Part shown: positions 53,018 through 63,164 of the stretch, one piece after another
Position numbering within the stretch: position 1 is the first letter of the stretch
How the letters are laid out: each line of letters begins with the position of its first letter
Assembly (NCBI RefSeq): GCF_030410485.1
Contig: NZ_JAUHHC010000002.1
Coordinates: 372,001 to 436,000 of the forward strand
Source: Roseateles violae
GTDB taxonomy: Bacteria; Pseudomonadota; Gammaproteobacteria; Burkholderiales; Burkholderiaceae_C
DNA length: 64,000 nucleotides
Reading direction: 5' to 3'
Position numbers and translations under genes: made by a program
Notes under the pieces: model-generated
The model's database searches: none
Told to the model about the DNA's origin: nothing
The model's input: only the letters and a program-made list of their open reading frames with translations

Positions 53018-53536
53018 TCAGGTCTTGCGCACGCGTCGCAATTCGTCCCAGATCAGCAGCACCGCGCCGACCGTGATCGCGCTGTCGGCGATATTGAAGG
53101 CGGGGAAGAACCAGCCGCCCCAGTGGACCTGGATGAAGTCGACCACATAGCCGTGCAGCAGGCGGTCGATCACATTGCCCAGGGCGCCGCCGAGGATCAG
53201 GCTCAGCGCCAGCGCGAACAGGCTCTGCTGGCCATGGCGCTTGAGCATGAAGACGATGAAGACGGTGGCGGCCAGACCCAGGCCGACGAAGAACCAGCGC
53301 TGCCAGCCGGCCGCGCCGGCCAGGAAGCTGAAGGCCGCGCCGGTGTTGTGCACGCGCACCACGTTGAAGAAATCGGTGACGTGGCGGCTGTCGCCAAGCT
53401 GGAAGGCGCCCAGGATCAGCACCTTGGTGAACTGGTCGAGCAGGATCACGACCAGGGCAATGGCGAGCCACAGCAGCAGGCGGGGCGAGGAATTGTTCTT
53501 CGAGGGCATGCGGGAAAAGCGATGGCGCCGCGGCAT
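53018..53536 (-). CDS. lspA: Lipoprotein signal peptidase
   Basis: This 172-residue, four-helix inner-membrane aspartic peptidase removes signal peptides from diacylated prolipoproteins. The catalytic aspartates sit in NVIDRLLHG and [11 protein letters not shown], and DQFTKVLI near the start is typical. The usual ribF-ileS-lspA order is kept, but a gene of the opposite strand (DUF1269) lies between ileS and lspA. Confidence 0.97.
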   Translation of the reverse strand: MPRRHRFSRMPSKNNSSPRLLLWLAIALVVILLDQFTKVLILGAFQLGDSRHVTDFFNVVRVHNTGAAFSFLAGAAGWQRWFFVGLGLAATVFIVFMLKRHGQQSLFALALSLILGGALGNVIDRLLHGYVVDFIQVHWGGWFFPAFNIADSAITVGAVLLIWDELRRVRKT

Positions 53537-53692
53537 GCGGCGTGGCCGTTAATGTAGCGTCTGCGCGCGCCGCGCCCGGCGCGCGAGCTTGCCGGGCCGG
53601 CCGAACAGGAGTAGAAATGGATCCATCCCGGACGCGGTCATGCAAAAGGGCAGGGCCGTCAGGCGGAGAAGGAAAGGCATAGGAGCACACAT

Positions 53693-54202
53693 ATGCGCAA
53701 ACGCATCTACTGGCTGCTACCGAATCTGGACAGTGCCAAACGGACGATGGACGAGCTCTTGCTGGCCCGCATCACCGAGCGCCACATCCACTTCGTTGCT
53801 GCCGAGGGCGCCGACATGACGGGCCTGCACGCGGCCAACTTCCTGCAGACCTCGGACCTGGTCCAGGCCGCGCAGACCGGCATGCTGATCGGCGCCGGCA
53901 TCGGCGCGGCGGCCGGCGTGGCCGTCGCCTACGAGCTGGCCAGCACGGCCGCACCGGCGGCGGTGGCGATCGCGATGGCCGGCATCGGCGCGGTGCTGGG
54001 CACCTGGGCCTCCAGCATGATCGGCAGCTCGACGCCGAGCCGGCGCCTGCGCCGCTTCGAAGCGGCGCTGGAAAAGGGCGAGTACCTGCTGATTGTCGAC
54101 GTGCCGCGCACCCGCGTCACCGAGATCGAGGCCTTGCTGGAATCGAATCATCCGGAAGGGCATTTCGAGGGCCTTGAGCCCAATGTGCCGGCCTTCCCCT
54201 GA
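53693..54202 (+). CDS. DUF1269-type membrane protein
   Basis: This 169-residue protein has a soluble N-terminus (MRKRIYWLLPNLDSAKRTMDELL), a glycine/alanine-rich double membrane segment (residues 62-112, with GAGIGAAAGVAVAYELAS and IAMAGIGAVLGTWASSMIGSS), and a C-terminal ferredoxin-like half ending EIEALLESNHPEGHFEG. The pattern is that of DUF1269/YrzE-type proteins of unknown role, often stress-linked. AGGAGCACACAT precedes the ATG. It lies on the opposite strand from the ileS and lspA genes. Confidence 0.8.
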   Translation: MRKRIYWLLPNLDSAKRTMDELLLARITERHIHFVAAEGADMTGLHAANFLQTSDLVQAAQTGMLIGAGIGAAAGVAVAYELASTAAPAAVAIAMAGIGAVLGTWASSMIGSSTPSRRLRRFEAALEKGEYLLIVDVPRTRVTEIEALLESNHPEGHFEGLEPNVPAFP

Positions 54203-54215
54203 GGGAAGAAGCTAA

Positions 54216-54240
54216 AAGGGGCGCCTTCGGCGCCCCTTGT
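54216..54240 (+). terminator. Terminator between the DUF1269 gene and ileS
   Basis: The stem AAGGGGCGC and GCGCCCCTT closes on a CTTCG loop. It lies between two convergent genes and may stop both. Confidence 0.85.
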
Positions 54241-54254
54241 TCTTGCGGCCTGGC

Positions 54255-57095
54255 TCAGGCGATGTGGCGTGTCTCGCCCTCGCCGTAGAGATTGCTGTCG
54301 CAGCGGCCGCAGATCGTCGGATGCTCGGCATTCGCGCCGACGTCGGCGCGGTAATGCCAGCAGCGCTCGCACTTGGCCTGCGTCGAGGGCGCGACGGTGA
54401 TCGTCAGCGCCTCGGCCGGCAGCAGCGTCGCGGCCGAGGTGATGAAGATGAACTTCAGATCCTCGCCCAGCGTTTGCAGCAGGGCCAGGTCCTCGGCATT
54501 GACACCCAGCGTCAGCTCGGCCTGCAAGGATGAGCCGACGGCTCCCGTCGTGCGCACATCCTCGATTGCCTTGTTGACCGCGTCGCGGATCGCGTGGATG
54601 CGGTCCCATTTCGCGATCAGGCCGGCGTCGCCGCCGTGGGTGAACTTCCAGTAAGTCTCGGTGAAGATCGAATCGTCGGCATGGCCGCCGTCGAAGATCG
54701 CCCAGGCCTCCTCGGCGGTAAAGCTGAGGAAGGGCGCCATCCAGCGCAGCATCGCGTGCGTGATCTGCCACAGTGCCGTTTGCGCCGAGCGGCGCGCCAG
54801 GCTCTTGGGCGCCGAGGTGTAGAGCCGGTCCTTCAGCACGTCGAGGTAGAAGCCGCCGAGGTCCTCGGAGCAATAGACCTGCAGCTTGGCGACGACCGGG
54901 TGGAACTCGTAGCGCTGGTAGTGGGCCAGGATTTCCGTCTGCAGCTCGGCCGCGCGGGCCAGCGCATAGCGGTCGACCTCCAGCAGCTGCTCGGCCGGCA
55001 CGGCATCCAGCCTGGCGTCGAAGTCGCTGGTGTTGGCGAGCAGGAAGCGCAAGGTGTTGCGGATGCGGCGGTAGCTGTCGACGACGCGGGCGAGGATCTT
55101 CTCGTCCAGGCCCAGATCGCCCGAGTAGTCGGTCGCCGCCGTCCACAGGCGCAGGATCTCGGCGCCCATCTTGTCGCTGACCGCCTGCGGCGCGACGACA
55201 TTGCCGACCGACTTGCTCATCTTGCGGCCCTGGCCGTCGACGACGAAGCCATGCGTCAGCAGGCCCTTGTAGGGCGCGCGGCCGTACAGCGCGCAGGCGA
55301 TCAAGAGCGAGCTGTGGAACCAGCCGCGGTGCTGGTCGTGGCCCTCCAGGTAGAGATCGGCCTCGGGGCCGCTGTCGTGCGCGGCGCCCGCGTGGCTGCC
55401 TTTCAGGACATGCTGGAAGGTCGAGCCGGAGTCGAACCAGACGTCGAGGATGTCGCTGCCCTTGCTGTAGGCCTCGGCCTCGGCACCCAGCCACTCGGAA
55501 GGGTCAAGTTTTGCCCAGGCTTCGACGCCGCCGGCCTCGACCAGCTGGGCGGCGCGCTCGATGAAGTCCAAGGTCTGCGGATGCGGCAGGCCCGTATCCT
55601 TGTGCAGGAAGATCGGCAACGGCACGCCCCAGCTGCGCTGGCGCGAGATGCACCAGTCGGGCCGGCCGGCGATCATGTCGTGCAGACGGGCCTTGCCGTT
55701 CTCGGGATAGAAGCTGGTCGCTTCGATCGCCGCCAGCGCGGTCTCACGCAGCGTCTGCTCGGCCTTGTCCTGCGTGAACAGTCCCTCGCCCTCGTCCATG
55801 CGGACGAACCACTGCGCGGCCGCGCGGTAGATCACCGGCGTCTTGTGGCGCCAGCAATGCGGGTAGCTGTGCGTGATCTTGCTGTGCGCGGGCAGGCGGC
55901 CGGCATCTTCCAGTGCCTGCGCGATGACGGCATTGGCCTTCCAGATGTGCTGGCCGCCGAACAGCGGCAGTTCGGCCGCATAGGCGCCATTGCCCTGCAC
56001 CGGGTTCAGGATGTCCTTGAAATCCAGGCCATGCGAGACGCAGGACTGGAAGTCGTCCAGGCCATAGGCCGGGGCCGAATGGACGATGCCGGTGCCGTCC
56101 TCCGCCGTCGCGTAGTCGGCCAGGTAGACGGGGCTCTCGCGGTCATAGCCGGGGTCCACATGGGCCAGCGGATGCTTGAACTTGAGCATCGCCAGGTTCT
56201 TGCCCTGGGTCGTCGCCAGAACCTTGCCGTCGAGCTTCCAGCGCGCCAGGCATTTCTCGACCAGGGCCTCGGCGACCATATAGAGGCCACGGTCGGTGTC
56301 GACCAGGGCATAACTCAGCTCGGGGTTCAGGTTCAAGGCCTGGTTGGCGGGGATGGTCCAGGGCGTCGTCGTCCAGATGACGGTGAAGGCATCCTTGTCC
56401 AGCTTGCTCAGGCCGAAGGCGGCGGCCAGCTTGTCCGGCTCGGCGGCCAGGAAGGCGACGTCGACGGCCGGACTCTGCTTGTCCGCGTACTCGATCTCGA
56501 ACTCGGCCAGCGAGGAGCCGCAGTCAAAGCACCAGTAGACCGGCTTGAGGCCACGGTAGACGAAGCCGCGCTCGAACAAGCGCTTCAGCACGCGGATCTC
56601 GCCGGCCTCGTTGGCGAAGTTCATCGTCTTGTAGGGGCGGTCCCATTCGCCGAGCACGCCCAGGCGCTTGAAGTCGGCCTTCTGCTGCTCGATCTGCTCG
56701 CCGGCATAGGCGCGGCTCTTGGCCTGCACCTCGTCGCGCGGCAGGCCGCGGCCGAAGGTCTTCTCGATCTGGTTCTCGATCGGCAGGCCATGGCAGTCCC
56801 AGCCGGGGATGTAGGCGGCGTCGAAGCCGTCCAGCTGGCGCGCCTTGACGATCATGTCCTTGAGGATCTTGTTCGCCGCATGGCCGATATGGATCTGGCC
56901 GTTGGCGTAGGGCGGGCCGTCGTGCAGCACGAACTTCGGCGCGCCGCAGCGCGCATCACGCAGGCGCTTGTAGAGCCCCTTGTCCTCCCAGGTCTTGACC
57001 CAGCCCGGCTCGCGCTTGGGCAGGTCGCCGCGCATCGGGAAGGGCGTGTCGGGCAGGTTCAGGGTGCTGCGGTAGTCTTTGGCGGAGTCAGTCAT
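54255..57095 (-). CDS. ileS: Isoleucyl-tRNA synthetase
   Basis: This 946-residue class Ia synthetase has the HIGH motif in [17 protein letters not shown], an editing domain with [16 protein letters not shown], the KMSKS loop ([10 protein letters not shown]) and a C-terminal zinc ribbon ([12 protein letters not shown] and CGRCDSNL). It belongs to the classical bacterial (mupirocin-sensitive) type. It is between ribF and lspA on the same strand and is likely co-transcribed with ribF, 96 bases upstream. Confidence 0.98.
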   Translation of the reverse strand: MTDSAKDYRSTLNLPDTPFPMRGDLPKREPGWVKTWEDKGLYKRLRDARCGAPKFVLHDGPPYANGQIHIGHAANKILKDMIVKARQLDGFDAAYIPGWDCHGLPIENQIEKTFGRGLPRDEVQAKSRAYAGEQIEQQKADFKRLGVLGEWDRPYKTMNFANEAGEIRVLKRLFERGFVYRGLKPVYWCFDCGSSLAEFEIEYADKQSPAVDVAFLAAEPDKLAAAFGLSKLDKDAFTVIWTTTPWTIPANQALNLNPELSYALVDTDRGLYMVAEALVEKCLARWKLDGKVLATTQGKNLAMLKFKHPLAHVDPGYDRESPVYLADYATAEDGTGIVHSAPAYGLDDFQSCVSHGLDFKDILNPVQGNGAYAAELPLFGGQHIWKANAVIAQALEDAGRLPAHSKITHSYPHCWRHKTPVIYRAAAQWFVRMDEGEGLFTQDKAEQTLRETALAAIEATSFYPENGKARLHDMIAGRPDWCISRQRSWGVPLPIFLHKDTGLPHPQTLDFIERAAQLVEAGGVEAWAKLDPSEWLGAEAEAYSKGSDILDVWFDSGSTFQHVLKGSHAGAAHDSGPEADLYLEGHDQHRGWFHSSLLIACALYGRAPYKGLLTHGFVVDGQGRKMSKSVGNVVAPQAVSDKMGAEILRLWTAATDYSGDLGLDEKILARVVDSYRRIRNTLRFLLANTSDFDARLDAVPAEQLLEVDRYALARAAELQTEILAHYQRYEFHPVVAKLQVYCSEDLGGFYLDVLKDRLYTSAPKSLARRSAQTALWQITHAMLRWMAPFLSFTAEEAWAIFDGGHADDSIFTETYWKFTHGGDAGLIAKWDRIHAIRDAVNKAIEDVRTTGAVGSSLQAELTLGVNAEDLALLQTLGEDLKFIFITSAATLLPAEALTITVAPSTQAKCERCWHYRADVGANAEHPTICGRCDSNLYGEGETRHIA

Positions 57096-57191
57096 GGCGG
57101 AACCGGGCGTTCGGCAAGCGGGCGCTTGCGCGGTGGAAGAGAGAGACGAAGAGGCGAGGGCGGACGGGCGGCGGGATGGGGCCGCCGGGCG

Positions 57192-58214
57192 TCAAATTCG
57201 GTCGCGGGTGGTCTGGCGACGCAAGGACGCGTGGGTGGCCAGATAGGCGCGCGCTGCGTCCGCGTCCCGACGGATCGCGGCCGTCAGGGCGGGCAGGCCC
57301 TCGAAGCGGGCTTCGTCACGCAGTTTGTGCAGCAGTTCCACGCGCACGAGTTTACCGTAGGCGCCGTCGCGGCCCAGGGCGGCCGGCCAGTCCAGGCAAT
57401 GGACCTCCAGCAGCACGCGGCCGGCGTCCTCGACGGTCGGTCGCACGCCCAGCGAGGCGACACCATCCAGCGGATCGTCGGCGAGGCCATGGGTGCGCAC
57501 GGCGAAGATGCCGTGCGCGGCCGGCTTGTCGTGCGGGAAGCGCAGGTTCAGCGTGCGGAAGCCGTCGGCGGCGCCCTCGGACGATTCGTTCAGCCGCCGG
57601 CCCAGCTTCTGGCCGTGGACCACATGGCCCGAGATCGAATAGGGCCGGCCCAGCAGCGCCGCCGCGCCCTCCATATCGCCGGCGGCCAGCGCCGCGCGCA
57701 CGGCCGAGCTGGACACGCGCTCGCCATGCACCTCGTAGCTCATCATTCGCGCGACGTCAAAGCCGCGCTGGCGGCCGGCCGCATCGAGGCTGGCGTAATC
57801 GCCCTGGCGCTTGGCACCGAAACGGAAATCGTCGCCGACCAGCACGTATTTGGCGCCCAGGCCGCGGTCCAGCACCTCGGCGATGAAGTCCTGGGCCGGC
57901 AGCGAGGCCAGCTGCTCGTCGAAGCGCAGCACGACGACCTGGTCGATGCCGCAGCGCTCGAGCTCGCCGAGCTTGTCGCGCAGCGAGGCGATGCGCGCTG
58001 GCGCCAGTTCGGGCTTGCCCATCTTGCGGGCAAAGAAGTCGCGCGGATGCGGCTCGAAGCTCATCACGCAGGACGGCAGGCCGCGGTGCTGGGCCTCGGA
58101 CTTCAGCAGCGCCAGCATCGCCTGGTGGCCGCGATGGACGCCGTCGAAATTGCCTATCGTCAGCGCGCATGCGCCGGCGATGCCTGGATGGTGGAAACCG
58201 CGGAAGACCTGCAT
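57192..58214 (-). CDS. ribF: Bifunctional riboflavin kinase / FAD synthetase
   Basis: This is a 340-residue enzyme. The N-terminal nucleotidyltransferase half has GNFDGVHRGHQAML and FVLVGDDFRFGAKRQG-type segments (YVLVGDDFRFG), and the C-terminal riboflavin kinase half begins near residue 185 with PYSISGHVVHGQKLGR and continues GVASLGVRPTVE. It makes FMN and then FAD. The gene is followed by ileS and lspA as in most betaproteobacteria. Its upstream region is shared with the divergent ATPase gene. Confidence 0.97.
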   Translation of the reverse strand: MQVFRGFHHPGIAGACALTIGNFDGVHRGHQAMLALLKSEAQHRGLPSCVMSFEPHPRDFFARKMGKPELAPARIASLRDKLGELERCGIDQVVVLRFDEQLASLPAQDFIAEVLDRGLGAKYVLVGDDFRFGAKRQGDYASLDAAGRQRGFDVARMMSYEVHGERVSSSAVRAALAAGDMEGAAALLGRPYSISGHVVHGQKLGRRLNESSEGAADGFRTLNLRFPHDKPAAHGIFAVRTHGLADDPLDGVASLGVRPTVEDAGRVLLEVHCLDWPAALGRDGAYGKLVRVELLHKLRDEARFEGLPALTAAIRRDADAARAYLATHASLRRQTTRDRI

Positions 58215-58360
58215 GGGCGCCGATTATCGGGGCATGGCAGTCCCCAGAACTGGGGAGGTTGCCCGGACCGAATCGGCCTTATGGTCCGCTCAAACCGGCC
58301 GAGGCTCCTGCCTGGCCGCAGCTCGACCGCATGCCTGTCCGGCGCATCAGCGGAGGCCTC

Positions 58361-59941
58361 ATGCAACACTCTCGCGGCAATCTCTCCAACCTGCTGACCA
58401 TCAGCGAACCGCTCGGACCGATATCCCATGAGCGCATCGTCGACGAGTTTGTCGACGAATTGGTCGACGACGATGTGACGGCGTTCAAGGAGGTCAATCA
58501 GAAGCCCTATACGCTGCTGCTGGGCCGCAAGGGCGCCGGCAAATCGGCGCTGATCACGGACCTGAGGCTGCAGATGCAGCGCCGCAATGACGGCAAGACG
58601 AGCTTGGGCGGCGGCAGGCATCAGCGACGCCAGGACTTCGTCATTTCGGTGCTCACCTGGCAGCACTTCAACAAGATCGTGCTCAGCGTAGGGCGGAAGT
58701 TCTCGGTCGATGAGGTGCTGGGCGAAATCATTCCGGTCGAGCATTTCATCGAGCTCTGGTATGAAATGCTGTGGGACGAAATCATCCAGCATTTCTATAA
58801 CCTGGCCCATTACGAGGACAGCCGGGTCCTTCTTGCGCCGGTGGATGCCTATGTGAACGCCGCCGGACCTTTCGAGGGAAACCCGCGCGACGAGGCGCGG
58901 CGCTCTTTCGAAGCCTCGCGCCGGGCGGTGCTGGCCTATCTCGAAAGCCGCGGCGTCAATCTGTATTTCCTCTTCGATTCGATGGACAACTACCCGGTCC
59001 GCAAGCCCACGTTCTCGAAGATATTCACCGGCCTGTTCCAGGCCCTGACCCGGGTCAGCGACGATTCGCCGCGGATTCATGTGACCTTCTGCGTGCCCGA
59101 GGAGGTCGAGGACTTCATGACCGCGTCCTCGACCAATCTGATGAAGGACTTCGCTTCATCGTTCCGGATCAAGTGGAAGCCCATCGACCTGCTGCGCGTG
59201 GTGGCGCACCGCCTGCGGCTGTCGGCCCGGCTGCATGATCCGGCCCTGTATGCGATGAGCAGCGAGTTCGATTTCGCCCAGCGGGAACATATCCACCAGT
59301 TCTTCGATGCCGTTCTGCCGGCCGAGATCACCAATGGCCAGGGAACGCAGGAAAACACCCTGGCCTACATCATCCGGCACACGCAGCTGCTGCCGCGTCA
59401 CATCATCGACATCTTCAACCGGACCATCAGCAGCCACTACCGGCAAGCCAAGAGTTTCACCGGGGTATCGCAGGAGGCCGTGCGCGAAGGGGTGCGTGAT
59501 TCACAGCGGCTGATTTCGGCGCAGATTCTTCATCCCTATGAGCAGCTCTATCCCAAGCTGCTGTCGGCCTGCCGGTCCATCCTGCCGGACCTGGATCCGA
59601 TCTGCAGCTTTGCGGTGCTGAGAAAGAACCAGGGCCGCTTCCAGCGCAAGATCGAGGACGATATCGGCTCGGTCTGGGATACCTTGTTCCGCATGGGCGT
59701 GCTGGGGCGTTCGATTGCGCAGACCGGCGCGCATGCCCACCATGTCGACATGAACGACCGGTATTGCTACGGGCAGTTCCACTTCAATATCGAGGGCGCG
59801 TTCGGCCTGGCGACCGATGGCGAGTACTGCTTCCATCCGGTGTTCAGCAGGGCATTCGGAATGGTCAGGCGCACGGACGACAAGCGCGTCGTCTATCCGG
59901 CCCATATCGATCTGTTCAATGTCTACGGCGAGCAAGCCTGA
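58361..59941 (+). CDS. P-loop ATPase (Sll1717/STAND-like) of unknown role
   Basis: This is a 526-residue protein. The Walker A motif is GRKGAGKS at residues 55-62; a Walker-B-like strand NLYFLFDSMD follows at about 200-209, and RIHVTFCVPEEVE may be a sensor strand. Such GRKGxGKS ATPases resemble the Sll1717 family and other STAND-type ATPases often found in defence or stress units. The C-terminal half (from about 300) is helical and has no recognised effector. GGAGG lies four bases before ATG 58361. The next gene overlaps its end. Codon choice seems less GC-rich than in the neighbours. Function unknown. Confidence 0.8.
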   Translation: MQHSRGNLSNLLTISEPLGPISHERIVDEFVDELVDDDVTAFKEVNQKPYTLLLGRKGAGKSALITDLRLQMQRRNDGKTSLGGGRHQRRQDFVISVLTWQHFNKIVLSVGRKFSVDEVLGEIIPVEHFIELWYEMLWDEIIQHFYNLAHYEDSRVLLAPVDAYVNAAGPFEGNPRDEARRSFEASRRAVLAYLESRGVNLYFLFDSMDNYPVRKPTFSKIFTGLFQALTRVSDDSPRIHVTFCVPEEVEDFMTASSTNLMKDFASSFRIKWKPIDLLRVVAHRLRLSARLHDPALYAMSSEFDFAQREHIHQFFDAVLPAEITNGQGTQENTLAYIIRHTQLLPRHIIDIFNRTISSHYRQAKSFTGVSQEAVREGVRDSQRLISAQILHPYEQLYPKLLSACRSILPDLDPICSFAVLRKNQGRFQRKIEDDIGSVWDTLFRMGVLGRSIAQTGAHAHHVDMNDRYCYGQFHFNIEGAFGLATDGEYCFHPVFSRAFGMVRRTDDKRVVYPAHIDLFNVYGEQA

Positions 59942-60359
59942 TCTCCGTTCGGCGCGGCGCCTGGCCTGGCTCTTGCCGGCGGCCGCGATCGCGGTCTTCC
60001 TGGCTTCGCTGCTGCTGGCCTGGTGGAAGCACGACGCCCACTGGGTGCAGCGCGGCGGCGCGCTGATTTCGGCGCTTGCGGCGGCGGCGATCCTGCTGCA
60101 GATCCTGCACGAGATGCGACTGGAGGAGTCGCGGCACGAGATCGAGACGCAGGGGGCGCAGGAGCAGGGCGAAGCGATCGGGCCGATCGACGCGCTGGCG
60201 ACCAGGATCGCCGGCCGGCAGCGCGAGCGCGCCATCGAGGAGCTCAAGCGCAGCCGGCTTCGCATCGCCGGCTATGTGGTGGGCTGTGCCATTGCGGGCG
60301 AACTCCTGCATGGCTTCGGCGACCTGATCGCCCACGGCTTGCTGGGCTTGGGGCACTGA
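59919..60359 (+). CDS. Small membrane protein, partner of the P-loop ATPase
   Basis: This 146-residue protein begins 23 bases inside the ATPase gene in another frame. It has two N-terminal membrane helices (about 13-33 and 40-60), a central charged helical section rich in Glu/Arg (MRLEESRHEIETQGAQEQGE), and a third hydrophobic stretch at the C-terminus (AGYVVGCAIAGELLHGFGDLI). The overlap suggests coupled translation and that the two products act together. A short membrane protein next to an ATPase resembles toxin-like effector partners in anti-phage units, but no family is recognised. Confidence 0.7.
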   Translation: MSTASKPDLRSARRLAWLLPAAAIAVFLASLLLAWWKHDAHWVQRGGALISALAAAAILLQILHEMRLEESRHEIETQGAQEQGEAIGPIDALATRIAGRQRERAIEELKRSRLRIAGYVVGCAIAGELLHGFGDLIAHGLLGLGH

Positions 60360-60394
60360 GCGCCCCGGGCGGGTGCCGCAGCCCGGCCGCTCGC

Positions 60395-62227
60395 TCAGGC
60401 CGGCAGCGGCACCTGCAGATGCCGCTCGGCCACCCCGACCAGATCGTCCATCTCGAAGGGCTTGACCAGGTAGTCGTCCATGCCGCACTGGATGCAGCGC
60501 TCGCGGTCGCCGTTCACCGCGCTGGCGGTCAGCGCGACGATGGGCACATGGGGCAGGAGCATGCGGCGCTCGTGCGCGCGCCAGCGCCGCGTCGCCTCGA
60601 AGCCGTCGAGCTGCGGCATCTGGCAGTCCATCAGCACCAGGTCGTAGTCCCTGGCCTTCATCTGCTCCAACGCTTCCACGCCGTTCTCGGCCTGATCGAC
60701 CGCCAGGCCGCAGCGCTCCAGCATCGAGGCGGCGACCAGCACATTAACCGGGCTGTCGTCGACCAGCAGCACGCGGCCGCTGAGCCGCGTCGCCGGGGCG
60801 CCGCTGTCTCCCGCGGGTGCTGTCGCCCGCTCGGGCAGTTCGCTGCAGGGCTGCAGCGGCAGCGTGAACTCGAACAGGCTGCCCTGGCCGGGGATGGAGC
60901 TGCAGCGCAGATCGCCACCCATCGCCCGCGCCAGCTCGCGCGAGATGGTCAGGCCCAGGCCGGTGCCGTCTTGGCGGCGTGGCCGGTCGGCGCTGCGCGC
61001 CTGCTCGAAGGGGGCGAACACGCGCTCCATCTGGTCGGCGGCGATGCCCTCGCCGGTGTCGCGCACCGCGAAGCGCAGCAGGGCGCCGGCGCGCATATCG
61101 TGCACGGTGCTGACATCGACGGCCACCCGGCCGCGCTCGGTGAACTTGATCGCATTGCCGACCAGGTTGTGCAGCACCTGCTTGATGCGCGAGCCGTCGC
61201 CCAGCACATGGGCGGGCAGCGCCGGGCTCAGCTGCAGCTCGAACTGCAGGCCCTTGTCACGCGCGGTCTGGCGCAGGAGCCGGCAGACGTCGTCGACGAC
61301 CTCGGCGACCGCGACCGGACCGGCGTCGACGGCCAGCTTGCCCGATTCGATACGCGCCAGGTCCAGGATGTCGTTGACCAGGGCCAGCAGATGGCGGCCG
61401 GAGCGGCGCACGATGTCGATCTGCTCGCGCTGCTGCGGATCGAGCTCGGAGCGCTCCAGCAGCTGGGTCATGCCCAGGATGCCGTTCAGCGGCGTGCGGA
61501 TCTCGTGGCTCATCACCGCGACGAAGCGGCTCTTGCTGGTGCTCGAATCCTCGGCGCTTTGCAGCGCCTGCTGGCGCTGCTCGGCCAGCCAGGCATGGGC
61601 GAAGCGCAGGCGCAGCAGCTCGGTGGTGCGCGCCTCGATGCGGCGCGACTCGACCAGGGCGATGGCCAGGAACAGCAGCAGGCCCAGCGTGACGAACAGG
61701 CCGGCCTGCGTGCCCAGGCTCAGGTGGTGGACCAACAGCGGCGCGAAGCTGATGCCGCAGAACAGCAGATTGGCGCGCCACATGCTGGACAGCGAGAGCA
61801 CGCCGCTGGCGCCCAGACCGACGACCGAGGCCAGCATCAGGCCTTCCAGATCGGGCAGCGTCGGCGTGTGGAAGAACCAGCCCATCAGGCCCCAGCTGAG
61901 CGCATCGGCGCCGAGCAGCAGCAGGTAGCGGCGCAGCCAGCGGGCGGCTTCGGCGGGGCCGGGGCGGGCGCGGCGGAATTGCCAGGTATCGAGGCAGCGC
62001 AGCGCGACGATGGCGCTGCGCGCGGCGAACCAGCCGGCCAGCAGGCCATGCGGCAGATGCGGCCACAGGCTCAGCAGCGGTACCAGGCAGAAGATCCAGC
62101 CCAGGGCCATCGGCACCAGGCTCAGCTCATACAGCGATGCGACCTGCTCGGCGCGCACCTGGGCGCTGATGTCCGGGCTGGTCTCCTCGTTCCCTCGATT
62201 CGGCGCTGTGGAGTGCGCTGCTGTCAT
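60395..62227 (-). CDS. Hybrid sensor histidine kinase (membrane-bound, with receiver)
   Basis: This 610-residue protein has an N-terminal region with about six hydrophobic helices (residues 30-200), a HisKA domain with the active histidine in [18 protein letters not shown], an HATPase with DTGEGIA and [13 protein letters not shown], and a C-terminal receiver with [10 protein letters not shown] and the phosphorylated aspartate in LVLMDCQMP. There is no HPt domain or response regulator beside it. ATG 62227 was preferred over an in-frame TTG at 62239. Confidence 0.94.
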   Translation of the reverse strand: MTAAHSTAPNRGNEETSPDISAQVRAEQVASLYELSLVPMALGWIFCLVPLLSLWPHLPHGLLAGWFAARSAIVALRCLDTWQFRRARPGPAEAARWLRRYLLLLGADALSWGLMGWFFHTPTLPDLEGLMLASVVGLGASGVLSLSSMWRANLLFCGISFAPLLVHHLSLGTQAGLFVTLGLLLFLAIALVESRRIEARTTELLRLRFAHAWLAEQRQQALQSAEDSSTSKSRFVAVMSHEIRTPLNGILGMTQLLERSELDPQQREQIDIVRRSGRHLLALVNDILDLARIESGKLAVDAGPVAVAEVVDDVCRLLRQTARDKGLQFELQLSPALPAHVLGDGSRIKQVLHNLVGNAIKFTERGRVAVDVSTVHDMRAGALLRFAVRDTGEGIAADQMERVFAPFEQARSADRPRRQDGTGLGLTISRELARAMGGDLRCSSIPGQGSLFEFTLPLQPCSELPERATAPAGDSGAPATRLSGRVLLVDDSPVNVLVAASMLERCGLAVDQAENGVEALEQMKARDYDLVLMDCQMPQLDGFEATRRWRAHERRMLLPHVPIVALTASAVNGDRERCIQCGMDDYLVKPFEMDDLVGVAERHLQVPLPA

Positions 62228-62414
62228 AGTTGTTCCCAACGACGCGGTTGGCTACTGCTTGCACCTTCGCCACCGGTTTCGGCGCGATCTGTCGCCGCGC
62301 CCTTGTGCTGCGCTATTTCTAACCGGGCGCGCCGGCGTCCCGCCTAGGAACAACCCTGGCGCGTCGCGCCTCAGCCGCGTTTTTTACGGGCAAACCCGGG
62401 TCGGGCAATCCCGA

Positions 62415-63149
62415 TCAGGCGCTGACCAGGGCCGGACTCGCCACCCAGCGCCATTCGCCCGGCTGCAGCTCGGCGGGCAGCTTCAGTGCGCCGAACTGCG
62501 GGCGGTGCAGGCCTTCGACGCGGTTGCCGACCGCGGCAATCATGCGCTTGACCTGGTGGTACTTGCCCTCGATCAGGGTCAGGCGGATGCCGTAGGCACC
62601 GGCCTCGGTCTCGTAGGCCTCGGCGCCCTCGGCGCGGGCCAGCTCGGGCTTGTGGTGCGGCTTGGGGTCGGGCTCGCGCAGCTCCACGCCGGCCAGCAGC
62701 TGTTCGATCATCGCCGCGGTCACCGGATGCTTGCAGCGCGCCTCGTAGATCTTGGGCACATGGTGCTTGGGGCTGGTCAGCTTGTGGATCAGCGCGCCAT
62801 CGTCGGTCAGCAGCAGCAGGCCGGTCGTGTCCTCGTCGAGCCGGCCGATCGGCTGCACATTGCGCTCGCGCAAGGGGCCCGGCAGCAGGCTCATCACGCT
62901 GGGATGGTGCTTGGGCCTTTGCGAGCATTCATAGCCGGCCGGCTTGTTCAGCAGCACCAGCGCCTTCTCGTAAAAGGGCCAGGACTTGCCGCCGACCTCG
63001 AACTCGAGCCCCGTGGTCTCGAACTCGGCCTCGGGGTCGTCGACCAGCTCGCCGCCGACCTTGACCTGCTCGTTGTAGATCAGGCCCGAGCACAGGCGCC
63101 GGGTGCCGAAGCCCTGCGAAAAAAGGATCTGGGACAAACGCATCTTCAT
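62415..63149 (-). CDS. rsuA: 16S rRNA pseudouridine synthase (RsuA family)
   Basis: This 244-residue enzyme has an N-terminal S4-type RNA-binding domain (MRLSQILFSQGFGTRRLC) and a catalytic domain with the active aspartate in IGRLDEDTTGLLLLTDDG and the closing RLTLIEGKYHQVKRM. It converts uridine 516 of 16S rRNA to pseudouridine in the RsuA group. RluB/RluE-type relatives cannot be ruled out fully. It lies 15 bases from the P1 peptidase gene on the same strand. Confidence 0.93.
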   Translation of the reverse strand: MKMRLSQILFSQGFGTRRLCSGLIYNEQVKVGGELVDDPEAEFETTGLEFEVGGKSWPFYEKALVLLNKPAGYECSQRPKHHPSVMSLLPGPLRERNVQPIGRLDEDTTGLLLLTDDGALIHKLTSPKHHVPKIYEARCKHPVTAAMIEQLLAGVELREPDPKPHHKPELARAEGAEAYETEAGAYGIRLTLIEGKYHQVKRMIAAVGNRVEGLHRPQFGALKLPAELQPGEWRWVASPALVSA

Positions 63150-63164
63150 GCGGGCATTGTCGCT

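Noticed and set aside
54594-58397. A 1267-codon + strand open frame across ileS and ribF
   Set aside because: It is antisense to two clear housekeeping genes. Its translation has no domain and is rich in Asp/Leu/Gln/Val as expected of reverse-strand GC-rich coding DNA.
60023-62347. A 774-codon + strand frame opposite the hybrid kinase
   Set aside because: It lies antisense to a clear histidine kinase and has no recognisable domain.
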